The notes under the pieces were generated by a model. That model made no database searches. It was not told where the DNA came from and saw only the letters and a list, made by a program, of their open reading frames with translations. The position numbers and the translations under genes were made by a program. Positions 1 through 9,722 of a stretch of DNA of 21,594 nucleotides are shown here, piece after piece. Every line of letters starts with the position of its first letter. Position 1 is the stretch's first letter. The DNA is from Paraglomus occultum (Eukaryota > Glomeromycota > Glomeromycetes > Paraglomerales > Paraglomeraceae): NCBI GenBank assembly GCA_910592205.1, contig CAJVPJ010000575.1:1-21594 (forward strand). The letters are read 5' to 3'.

Positions 1-2923
1 CGGGTAATTTTTACGTATAGCTATATAATAGATAATAGAGATTTCGCAATTGACGATATCTCCAGCATTATCCATTAGTATTTAAGAACGGGAGGCAATC
101 ATAACTCATAGCATCGACAATTGTTTCACCGACAGGGTTATTTCCATAGATTATTTCGCTGACATTATGTCGATAAATAACTATTCCCAACGTTATTTCG
201 AATTAATGAGCTGTAAATGATAGAACCACGGATTCTTACAACATATATTTACGACAAGTCTTTTTCAGTATCACGGAAATTCAATGCAGCCTTGAGTATA
301 TCAGCCCAGGAAAGCCATCTTCGATTATTTACAAACAATTTACATTTGAGCGAGTCGCTATAACAACTTTACGTGATATGACAACAAGTACAAGCATAAT
401 ATCGTTAAACAACAAATGCTCATCCTCTACAAAGGAGCTTTTGCTCTTTTCGCTCACATTGTAAGTGCCTTACAGTTAATGAGCAATATGTTTATTATTA
501 TGGGTTAAGTCACTTTTTACTATTTAGGCACTTTGATGACTTTTGGGATACAAGATGTCTCATTCTAATTGAATCATAATAACAACGAGGAAGGTTAAAA
601 GTTCAATAGTCGAGTGTTTTAATTGTCGTTCTGTTATTGTATTAAACTGGACTATAGCAAAAAGCGTTGCATTATCAACGAGAAGACTGTCAATTTTAGC
701 AAATATTCTATCGCAATATAGGAATAATGTTACCGAAGATTGCGTATACGAGTGATGTTCGGGTACATAATCGGTACTGTAAGATAAGCTTTCTTTTCTG
801 ACTTTTAACAAATATTCTATATAGAAATATAGAACAATTATGGAAATAACGTTACAGAATGAAGACGAATATTGCGATATAAAAATGCTACATCAATCGG
901 TACAGTAAGACAAACTTTTCTTTTCAGACTTTTTGTGACGACGACAGACTTGAATAAAATGACAGTATTACGCCGTGAATGCCTGTTCGTTCACGCAAAT
1001 GTATTCCACGAGATTGCAAATGTGCGGTATTTGATAAGAATGTGTTGATCTCGCGCTTTACAGTTTATTTTGCAATTATGCGAATATTATCTCATCGTAG
1101 AAAATTCTTATTTTCCGTTCTCAGAAAAATTAGCACGCAAAGCAAATTGCTCAGAATAATTAAATAATGTATATAATAACGTTGTATAGTTGAATGTCAG
1201 TAATTTGATTACTTTTCATTAGGTGCCCATATAGTTTTCAACGTTTAATTACGACTTTGACGTCCTGCTTTTAATGCCTCAATTCTGGTCATGAAATTAA
1301 GATTGGAGCGGCTGGCGTTAACTCCAGATTAAATCCTTATATGTGAAGAACTAATCAAAGTTTTCGAACAAATATGGACCAATGGAATTGCAGAATCGTC
1401 GGAGAAATTTGGGGGTCGCTATGTGAGTTATTGACACTTTTGTATAATAGGGGGCCATCATATACTAATACTAATACGTTGATAATTTTTTTTTTCAACA
1501 TCGTGGTTACGTGAGAGTGTTTTAATCCGGTGTAACTGATGTCAACGCGATAGTGAAAATATGATACCAGGAATGAATATTCGATGACGTAGAATAAGGC
1601 GGCTGTTGTATGGTGGATTACTGTCTGGAGGCGATTGCGCCTGTTGAGACAAAATAAAAATTATTACGTATCTGTCAGGGACAAAAGGTGAGTCAAACCA
1701 ATAGTGGTTTCGTAGTGTTTCCCAACAACGCTATGCGGGGTCTGTTGTCCTTATCTACTTTTCAAAATATATCAGAAGGGTGCGGTGCACAGTTTCATAA
1801 TTACGATAAGCGCTATTTGATTCAAATATCATTGACTGCGAATTTTTTTACGCTCGCTTTAATAATCGTCGCACTTGATATTTTGTGGCTTCAGATACTA
1901 CAAACGTAAACACACTAATATGTAAGGAGTTGATCGCTCTTTCGGGTTAAAACCATTCAATTTACTGAGTGACAGACGAAAATTTTATTCTCAGATAGAT
2001 GCAAATCTGGTTCCGTTACATTAAACGACCCAGAGGTTACCTGCAAAATATTCAATATGACATAGCTGTGGGTAATGATTTTATAATGACTAAGAAGTCT
2101 TGAAACAGTCACTTACCGGAAATTGGTTCTATTAAGGAGCAATTATATATTAATAATAAAAACACTTGTTGATCGAAAGTTGACGAAACGTGTATAGCCA
2201 TCAACAGATACAACCTTGCCTTGATGTACCTCATTAATTCGTTTCCAGTCAAGGGTACAATTCGTCTCGCACAAATATCCTACCACCTAGTTTGACGAAC
2301 ATTCGGATTTCACCTGCTGGTATGAAATTACAAGCCACCTTAACTTTTTGTTTTATTGTTCTGGAATGTTATAATGAATGTAAACTGATGACATTTCTAA
2401 TCAGCTCGTGGGAAGCTTACAAATTTAGCTATTGTAGTCGAGTCCCCGGTTTTTTTAACCATTTTGGTCGTAGCATGTTGATTGATTAACATATCGAGTA
2501 TGAGCTGATTTTTATTTTTATTTTTATTAATTCAGGTTACTTCTTTTGTAACCACTTAATATACATTCTAGGAAATGTGAACGACGATTTTTCAGTACCC
2601 GTATTACATCACAATATGACTATCGCGATTCGCTATTCGTGTTAGCCGTCAAAACTGCTGTTCATCTCGTGGAGCCGCTGTTTATTTATACGGGAAAAAA
2701 TGGTAAACGCATGTCACTCAAATTTTGCGTTCGCTAACTAGTGTATTGTTGTTATTATATTCACTATTTCTCTATCTACACCGTCAGTCAAACAGCTGTA
2801 CTCGTTAGATCATTTTTGTAAAATTTTCTTGTGGAAAGAAAAGTCTCGCTCATCATCGTTGTAAAACTCGTTTGTTTTGTTGTTGTTATACAATTTTAAT
2901 CGATTGTTGTATGTAAAAAAGGT
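1..2923. other. Long AT-rich region without a recognisable gene
   Basis: I find no reading frame here with a recognisable motif, no plausible chain of exons, and no tRNA-like T-loop. The open frames present are short (under 85 codons) and several lack an ATG start. One divergent tandem repeat (702-934) is described separately, and a short run of TTTTTA units lies near 2508-2528. The region probably represents intergenic or decayed repeat DNA. Confidence 0.5.
702..934. repeat. Two-copy divergent tandem repeat
   Basis: Two successive units of roughly 108 and 125 bases (about 702-809 and 810-934) share the same order of blocks: an AAATATTCTAT start, a GTTACmGAAkA-like middle, an ATCGGTACwGTAAGA block, and an end reading TTTTCTTTTCnGACTTTT. 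The middle parts differ by indels. It looks like an old local duplication. No coding function is seen. Confidence 0.55.
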
Positions 2924-3013
2924 ACAGGAATGACTATAATTGTATAGTCATTAGGCTGGTCCAATTGGCATAACCATTACATCTCTTTATGCATGAGGAT
3001 AATTGTGTTTGAA
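2924..3013 (+). repeat. Left arm of a long inverted repeat flanking the kinase-TPR gene
   Basis: About 90 bases starting ACAGGAATGACTAT match the reverse complement of 6494-6583 with about nine substitutions and one single-base gap. Weaker similarity seems to continue inward to about 3086. The arm contains a small palindrome, TGACTATA-ATTG-TATAGTCA, near 2931-2950. No clear target-site duplication is visible outside the two arms. It could be a terminal inverted repeat of a DNA transposon or foldback element, or an inverted copy of the 3' end and 3' UTR of the membrane-protein gene. Confidence 0.8.
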
Positions 3014-3212
3014 AGTTTTATACAATCAAAAAGGCTGCCTAAATTTATGTCTGGTTTTCGCAGAAATAAAAATTGTATAAATAGGAATATAATGAAGTAG
3101 AATGAAAGCATTAATTACATGTGCTATTTTGCTTACAATATTAAGCGGTTCATATACCCTCGGAAATGTAATACAATATGCCAAGACATTTTTATAATTG
3201 ATATGTAAGATA

Positions 3213-3255
3213 CTGTGAACTATCACTAGATGAAACGTCACATGAATTTCCAAAC
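3213..3255 (-). pseudogene. Relic of the 3' end of the seven-pass membrane protein gene
   Basis: Positions 3232-3255 match 6608-6631, in the same orientation, at 23 of 24 bases. After a gap of about 7-9 bases, 3213-3228 again resembles the sequence next to it. On the minus strand the relic reads FGNSCDVSS followed by a shortened tail, the same as the C-terminus of the 6574-7572 protein. Nothing upstream of this tail is preserved, so it is a short remnant of a second copy, not a gene. Confidence 0.6.
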
Positions 3256-3414
3256 CCACTACAGCGAATTTCGGAAAGTCACACAGTTTGCGGATGCGAA
3301 AGCGTGCAAAGCAGGACGATACTTTTTTCAGTGCGATGTTAAATTCAGTGTCACACCAGTGGCTAATACATACTCTGTGTTACATTTTTGTCGGAGCCTT
3401 GCTCATCGCTAACC

Positions 3415-6178
3415 ATGTCTCAGATATCTGATAGCAAAGAATGGCTCGAGACAAACATTCAAAGAGAATCAATATATTGCTGTCCGGAAAGTGACGTAAA
3501 ACTAGACCCGATACCTATTGGTTATGGTGCATTTGGAATAGTGTATAAGGCAACAATAAAGCGGAGAAACTGTGTTGGGAAACTTATTAAGACAATATTA
3601 GGCAAAAAGCACAATATTCTCTCCGGCATGACCGTTGCGGTGAAGACTTTGTTCCAGGATAAGTATGGAGATTGTGAGGAAGATTTGCATCAACGATTTG
3701 TCAAAGAGGTTCTTATCTTTCGTTCATACTGTACTTGCTTGCGTCATGTTTGCATATGGTCTAATTTTGCACTTTATGCTAGTTAAAACACCACCAGGAA
3801 GCAAACAATCATCCCAACATTATTCTTTTTTTAGGGCTTTACAAAGGCATGTTAATAACGTCAATCATGTTGGCTTAATGTAAAATGACTTCTAATTTTA
3901 CTCTAACTGCTAACCGTATATAGACAAGTATGATAATTATCACATGATATTCGAGCTAGCTGACGGTGGAAGTTTGCGTGAACACCTGAAAAAGCACTTC
4001 AACGATTTAACTTGGAAAGACAAATACAAGCTTGGGTTAGAAATTACCAGCGGATTAAACCATCTACACAAGCTTGACATTATTCACAAAGACATGGTAA
4101 TTTATTACATTTACTGTTTATTGAATTTGACAGTCGATAAAGTTTGAACTGATCACCTATGTTGCTGTATCTAGTCTTCTAGTAACATTCTTATAAAATC
4201 AGGTGTCGCAAAGATAACTGATTTCGGATTATCTAGTGTGTTAAAAGAAATAATGTCCAAATCGCATGGGGATGGCACTCCAGCATATAGGGATCCGGCA
4301 TCAATGACGGAAGCGCCATATCGTCGTGGAAAACAATCAGATATATTTAGCCTTGGAGTAATACTATGGGAAATATCTAGTGGAAAGGTCCCATGTGAAG
4401 GGCGTACTAAAACTGTTGAAATTATTCTGTATCGGTTTAATGGCTCTCGCGATCCTCCCTTTCCTGGAACGCCTGAAGAATACATTAATTTGTATTCAGA
4501 ATGTTGGCACGAAGACGTTAATAAACGGCCATCTTGCAACACTATTTATATAAAGTTGGAGCACGATCTTAACAAATTGTTGGCTATCAAACAAAGCAAC
4601 GCACGGACATTGAGGGAACGAAAGGACGTCTATTCGCGTCTAGAACAATACGCTCATGCACTGAGAGATCTTGACGAATCGTTGGAGATCAAACCGAATG
4701 ATGCATGGGCGTTAAAAATAAGAGGAGCCGTCTACCGACATTTAAAACAATACGACGATTCACTGAAAGATCTTAACAAATCGCTGGAGATTGAACCTAA
4801 TGATGCATGGGCATTGAGAAGAAGGGGAGCTGTCTACCGATGCCTAGAACAATACGTCGATTCACTGAATGATCTTAACAAATCGATGGAGATCGAACCA
4901 AATAACGCATGGGCATTGAGGAAACGGGGAGACGTCTATCGACATTTAAAACAATACGACGATTCACTGAATGACCTTAACAAATCGTTAGAGATCGAGC
5001 CAAACAACGCACGGACGTTGAGGGAACGGGGAGATGTCTATCGATGTCTAGAACAATACGACCAGTCACTGAATGATTTTAACGAATCATTGAAAATCGA
5101 ACCGAATGATGCATGGGCATTGAGAAACAGGGGAGCTGTTTATAAATGCCGAAAACAATACGGCAATTCATTAAGAGATCTTGACAAGTCGTTGGAGATT
5201 GAGCCAAATGATGCATGGACATTAAGAGAACGAGGTGATGTCTATCGATGTCTAGAACAATACGGCCGGGCATTGAACGATCTCAACAAATCGTTGGAGC
5301 TTGCACCGAATGATGCATGGGCATTGAGAAGAAGGGGAGCAGTTTATCGATGTTTAAAACAATATCACATTTCACTGAGCGATCTTGACGAATCGTTGAA
5401 GATTGAACCAAATAGTGCATGGGCGTTGAGGGAACGGGGAGATATCTATCGATGTCTAAAACGATACGACCACTCACTGAATGATCTTGACAAATCGCTA
5501 GAGATCGAACCAAACGATGCATGGGCATTGAGAAGAAGGGGTGCTGTCTATCGAGCTTTAAAACGATATGATGATTCACTGAGTGATCTTGACGAATCGT
5601 TGAAGATTGAACCGAATAATTCATGGGCATTGAGCGAAAGAGGAGATGTCTATCGATGTCTAAAACGATACGACGATTCGCTCAGTGATCTTGGCAAATC
5701 GTTGGATATCGAACCAAACGATGTATGGGCGTTGAGTTTGAGAGCTAACATTTATGGCGTGCTTGAACGGTATGATGATGCATTGAATGATGTTAACAAG
5801 GCATTGGAGATTGACCCGGATTATGTAGATGCATTAAAGTGTAGAGGTGGGACTTATTGCATGCTCAAACAGTATGATGATGCGTTAATCGATCTAAATA
5901 AATCACTAGAGATTGATCACAATAATACTCAGGCATTGACTGTAAGAGGAAATGTCTATTTGGATCTAGAACAATATGACAACTCGTTAAATGATCTCAA
6001 CAAATCATTGGCAATAAAGCCACGTAATGCACGCGCGTTGAGAATACGGGGTAGTGTCTATTTTAATCTTGGAGAGTATGAAAACGCGTTGACAGATTTC
6101 AACAAGTCATTGGAGTTTGAGCCAAATGACGCGTATGCTTTGAGCATGAAAGAAAAAGTGTATGAAATGCTCAAATAG
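3415..6178 (+). CDS. Protein kinase with C-terminal TPR array (4 exons, 839 aa)
   Basis: Exons by my reading: 3415-3708, 3798-3846, 3924-4096 and 4175-6178; they join in one open frame. The kinase domain (about residues 28-296) has a glycine loop GYGAFG (36-41), the ATP lysine K77 in VAVK, an HPNIILFLG strand (103-111), an HKDMSSSN catalytic loop (D171, N176) and DFG (188-190), so it should be active. A Lys-rich insert of about 20 residues lies between strands beta2 and beta3. Residues 313-822 are 15 tandem 34-residue TPRs, followed by a 17-residue partial repeat. TPRs usually bind partner proteins, so a scaffolded signalling kinase is inferred; its substrate is unknown. The first ATG in frame (3415) is used. 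Intron 2 seems to be GC-AG. No signal peptide or membrane segment is seen. The gene lies between inverted repeats. Kinases with TPR/Sel1 tails are expanded in Glomeromycotina. Confidence 0.87.
3847..3923 (+). other. Probable GC-AG intron (intron 2 of the kinase-TPR gene)
   Basis: Joining AAAG at 3846 to ACAAGTATG at 3924 gives the continuous frame LYKDKYDNYHM, the expected beta4-beta5 region of a kinase. The intron would then begin GCATGT and end TATATAG, 77 bases long. The nearest GT donors (3851 and 3880) put the next exon out of frame with an early stop. GC donors are a known minor class, so this is an inference from frame and family, not a certainty. Confidence 0.65.
4595..6175 (+). repeat. 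102-bp tandem repeat encoding TPRs
   Basis: Fifteen consecutive 102-base units with no length variation (4595-6124), then a half unit. The consensus is close to NDAWALRxRGAVYRxLKQYDDSLxDLxKSLEIEP-like, with Trp, Ala-Leu, Arg-Gly, Tyr and Asp-Leu at fixed positions. Units 6 to 11 alternate between an RGAVY type and a RGDVY/RGDIY type, giving a 204-base higher-order period; the last four units are more diverged. This implies recent expansion of a two-repeat block in the middle of the array. Confidence 0.9.
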
Positions 6179-6573
6179 CACGACATATGAAATACTAAAT
6201 AATGTTACTACGACTACACTTTAAGCTGGTTATGCAAGGTCTTAAAAAAAAAAAAGACTTTTATGAAACTAAACATTTAGGGTCTATAGAATGGTTCATA
6301 AACTACTTAATAGTAAAAGCAAGCACAAAAGCACATGTAATTAATTATCATAGTTATCAACTTGTTATTAAATTTCTGATGTAAATAAGTTATACAATAT
6401 TTATTTTTTAGAAAAAATAAACAAACAAAAAAGTCTGTCTACAAAATTTATTTCTACAAAACTTACTTTAAAATCAATCTTAATGGACTACAATCAAACA
6501 CTATTGTCCTCATACATAAAAGAAATGCAACGGTTATGTCAATTGGACCAGCCTAATGACTATACAAGTATAG
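6179..6573. other. Spacer between kinase-TPR and membrane-protein genes
   Basis: This is a tail-to-tail spacer. It holds an A-run near 6244-6254, a possible polyadenylation signal AATAAA at about 6416-6421 for the kinase-TPR gene, and most of the right inverted-repeat arm. I see no coding signal. Confidence 0.5.
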
Positions 6574-6583
6574 TTATTCCTGT
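6494..6583 (-). repeat. Right arm of the long inverted repeat
   Basis: This is the reverse complement partner of 2924-3013, at roughly 88% identity over about 90 bases, with weaker similarity running inward to about 6430. Its outer ten bases (6574-6583) are also the last codons and stop (Ala-Gln-Glu-stop region) of the minus-strand membrane-protein gene. So either the element ends inside that gene, or the repeat was copied from the gene's 3' end. Confidence 0.8.
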
Positions 6584-7572
6584 GCATTATCACTATTCAA
6601 ACAGGACGAAACGTCACACGAATTTCCAAACATAATCACCCACCAAAGTGAGTTATTGCTAATTACGCTAAAGAAAATGAAAAAGGCACCAACTGCCACT
6701 CCACAGGTGCATACCCAAAGATAAACGGGACTGGTATCCACTCCTGGTGGAGAGTGATTGAACAGATAATAATACACAAAGCATAAGATGCTGTTGAAAC
6801 TCCAAATACCAGCCACTACAGATAGTCCTATTGAACGACACCCGAATCCCACTGGCTTTGTATAATAGGTGAGAACCACCGTTAACCAATGAATGACAAT
6901 GCTTATTAGCAGTGTAGCCAAAACTTTTCCCCTAATATCTCGGGTTTTGTCCTCGGCAAGGCGTTCTACGCGAATATTTCCCTCCACTAATTTTAACGCT
7001 TCTCTGGGATCTCTGACCACTACTTTTCCCTTGCAAACTCTTATCACTAATATGGGCAATGTCCAGACTAGTAACAATGGTATAGCTGGCCAGTCTTGTT
7101 GTTGGCATGGTCCGACAGCTCTGTATATTCCGATAATAAAACCAACAAAAACAAAGTAGCCAGATACAAAGCAGACGAATCGGTCCAGAAAAGATACGTT
7201 TGTCACGCATTCCACGAGGCGTGTTTTAATATTGGGAATATTTGTAAAGTCAAGTTTTTTAATCTTGTATCCGAATGGCCACATATTCACAATGTTGTTT
7301 TCCGGACGATTTGGAACATGAAATTGAAATTTGTCTTTTGGCAGCCAGTATGCGCAACAGTCAGGGATTGCATCGCCACCTTCATTTGCACCGGTTTTAA
7401 CGTGGAGAAAGTAAAACAGGGGCGTGAATGGACAGCCGAGGCACACCAGAATGTGCAGGATTTTAGAGGTGAGAGTAGAAAATGGTGCGTCTCCAACCAC
7501 AAAGAGAGCTGGGATGACTCCGAGTAGGTAAAGAGGAACGGGGTTTTGTAGTATGGTGGTTACGTCTGTCAT
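6574..7572 (-). CDS. Seven-pass membrane protein of unknown function (332 aa)
   Basis: This is a single uninterrupted frame starting at ATG 7572. Hydrophobic segments lie at about residues 12-27, 36-57, 132-151, 160-178, 216-236, 247-270 and 282-304, so about seven membrane spans. A hydrophilic loop (about 58-127) and a charged loop (about 179-215, containing GKVVVRDPREALK) separate them. Conserved-looking motifs are QQQDWPAIPLLLVWTLP, PVGFGCRS and the tail NNSLWWVIMFGNSCDVSS. I recall similar uncharacterised proteins only from arbuscular mycorrhizal fungi, but cannot confirm this. It has no motif of a known transporter or receptor. The C-terminal four codons overlap the inverted repeat at 6494-6583, and a short relic of the same C-terminus lies at 3213-3255, so the family has duplicated locally. 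Confidence 0.8.
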   Translation of the reverse strand: MTDVTTILQNPVPLYLLGVIPALFVVGDAPFSTLTSKILHILVCLGCPFTPLFYFLHVKTGANEGGDAIPDCCAYWLPKDKFQFHVPNRPENNIVNMWPFGYKIKKLDFTNIPNIKTRLVECVTNVSFLDRFVCFVSGYFVFVGFIIGIYRAVGPCQQQDWPAIPLLLVWTLPILVIRVCKGKVVVRDPREALKLVEGNIRVERLAEDKTRDIRGKVLATLLISIVIHWLTVVLTYYTKPVGFGCRSIGLSVVAGIWSFNSILCFVYYYLFNHSPPGVDTSPVYLWVCTCGVAVGAFFIFFSVISNNSLWWVIMFGNSCDVSSCLNSDNAQE

Positions 7573-9722
7573 TATGTATTTCGGGAAAAAAGAATTGGTG
7601 TTTTATCGAATTGAAAGAGTTGGTATGTTTAATTGACAACGTAAAGTTGAAAATTGTCAGTTGTGGTTGTCGTAAAAGTGTGTATATCGAGCCAGTAAAA
7701 AATTTGGAAGGGATACGGTATAAGAGAATGGTTTTTTTGCAAGGGTAGAAAAGAATTGGGAATTTGTAATTGATGATATCCAAGTCAAAACCGTCGGTTG
7801 TGAATCTTATATATTGTCGTCGAACCAATAAAAATTCAGAGCGTACTCACGTTATGATGCGGATATAAATCTGACAATGACATAATGCGTTTTATAAGAA
7901 TATAGTAAGCGTGATTTAGTTTTTGCTATTTTTAGCTTAAGCATAAATGACTCGACGTAAATAGTGTTGTTTTTAATCTAGCCGCAGCAGTCGTGCACCA
8001 ATTATAGAAGCAACAGCTATAAATATCTAGCATGATCAGCCAAGCGAAAAAGTCACTTGACAATAGCGTGTATTGTTATGCGCAATTGAAACACGTGTTA
8101 CGAAATAAACGTGAACACAAAACTCGTTGTCATTAAAGCGTGGGAAGATTAATTTCCTAATGTAAGGCTCAATTTTATACATCAGCAGACGTGTTACATT
8201 AAACAATGTTTGTTAGTGTGCCATTATAGTTTTGACAAGGTTGTGTCTTTTGTTTTCTAATGTATTTTAACGGCTAATACAACATAATTAGCCATCTATT
8301 CATCTTGTCATAAATTCTCTGTAAGTTTATAGAAAGCAAATAAACATTCATTGTATTAATAAAGTTAGATAGCAACGTTTGTTGTATTGTGTCATTAAGT
8401 CTAAATGAGAAATGTGCTGTTTGCCAACTTTTCAATCGATGAATAAGTACAATTTAATCGTGCGTTTACAGCTTAATCTTAATGGTGTCACGTTACTTGG
8501 CAATGACTCATCGAATAAGCGTTTCATAGTTAAGAGACAGTTTATTAAAGTAACACTGACCAAACAAGACGACTTTTGTACTTATATTCTCTACTTTATT
8601 TCTTATACGTCCAACAACGACTAGTTTCGAAGATTTCTATCGAATTCATAAAAAATAAAGTTTACTCACTACGTCATAGTTGTAGGTTATTAATAATAAC
8701 TAATAAAAAACTCGCCTTCTACTATTTTTGATAACAAGTCTGTAACAACGTCTCATCGAGCTCATGCAATTTGTGATAGCGGTATCTGAAATACTCCTTC
8801 ATTTCTTTACCTCAATGAATTCTGGGTATCCGTTTACTCTACGCGATAATTCAAGCAGATTTTCAGTAAAGTTAAGCTAGGGCCGTTGGATTAAGCCATG
8901 ACTTTGGACGTATTTTCGTTAAGACGGGAAACGAGTGTTGTTGACAAGCCTTTTTCTGGGTCTAGCAAGGTGAACTTGTAAATGTCCAAAGAAATCTTAT
9001 GCAGAAATTTGGCGTTCGAAAACCGGAGTGAGTGATGCAAAGAAAAGGGTCTGACAAATTAAACTGGCTCATTTCTGCACTTACGAGATGCTGCAATAGT
9101 AAATCATTTAAACGTTTGAAACACGTAGTTTTCATTTATGCGTGGCTATGATTAAAGAATTCGATCACGTAAATTTCTAATTCTAGCTTACAGGGTCTCT
9201 TCATAGACATTCTGAAATAAAAATTCCATTACATAAATCATATGTTAGTCGTATGCTTTGGGTAGTAAATATAACACACAATACTCGATACAATTTACAT
9301 GAACATCCCAACCCCTGTATAGTATACAATTTCCGGTTTTTTTTGACACACTCATTTCCCCGTGTCACCGAATCCCACCCCTTATCTTTCACATCATCGA
9401 CCAATTTTGTGCATGAATCAAAAAGATGTTACACTTTCTTATTCCATTGTTCATATCATATCCATTACTCATACGAGCCCATTCTCTCGCCATTGCGAAA
9501 TCTTCAATTGTCTCTCTCATCCCTGCCGCACTCTTCTTCACATAACAAGTTTCATCATAATGTTTCAAACAGTGCACATCAATGATATACCAGTGCATAA
9601 ATTCTGGATGGTTATTGGACGACTGACACTATGCATGCTCATGCCAAGACCTGTGGCGTGTGGCGCAACATACTAGACATCTTTCCTCTTCTTCTTCTTG
9701 AAACATATCACGCGCAAAAGGA
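7573..9722. other. 2.1-kb intergenic region, no gene recognised
   Basis: This region lies between two divergent genes, so it should hold both promoters. A TATATAAG-like element on the minus strand near 7805-7815, next to a CCAAT at about 7825, could serve the membrane-protein gene, though it is about 230 bases from the ATG. The stretch from about 9350 to 9660 is less AT-rich, with short open frames on both strands, but none shows a motif I can recognise. Confidence 0.45.

Noticed and set aside
560-1167. Short frames in the left region
   Set aside because: The first overlaps the divergent tandem repeat and the second is a basic, low-information translation; neither shows a family motif.
3388-3883. 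Kinase-TPR gene looked like a frameshifted pseudogene
   Set aside because: Using the acceptor at 3796-3797 and a GC donor at 3847 gives a continuous frame with the expected HPNIILFLG and YDNYHMIFEL segments, so the gene is probably intact.
5079-5630. Long minus-strand frames opposite the TPR array
   Set aside because: They repeat with the same 102-base period and are antisense shadows of the repeated coding sequence.
2910-6600. Target-site duplication around the inverted repeats
   Set aside because: The bases just outside the left arm (AAAAGGT) and right arm (GCATTATC) do not match, so I do not claim a duplicated target.
6893-7527. Plus-strand frames across the membrane-protein gene
   Set aside because: They overlap a much better frame with clear membrane segments; no motif or independent signal supports them.
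9389-9598. Minus-strand 69-codon frame and overlapping plus-strand frames
   Set aside because: The minus-strand translation looks fairly protein-like, but I recognise no family, it runs into stops quickly and several frames overlap. There is not enough to call a gene.
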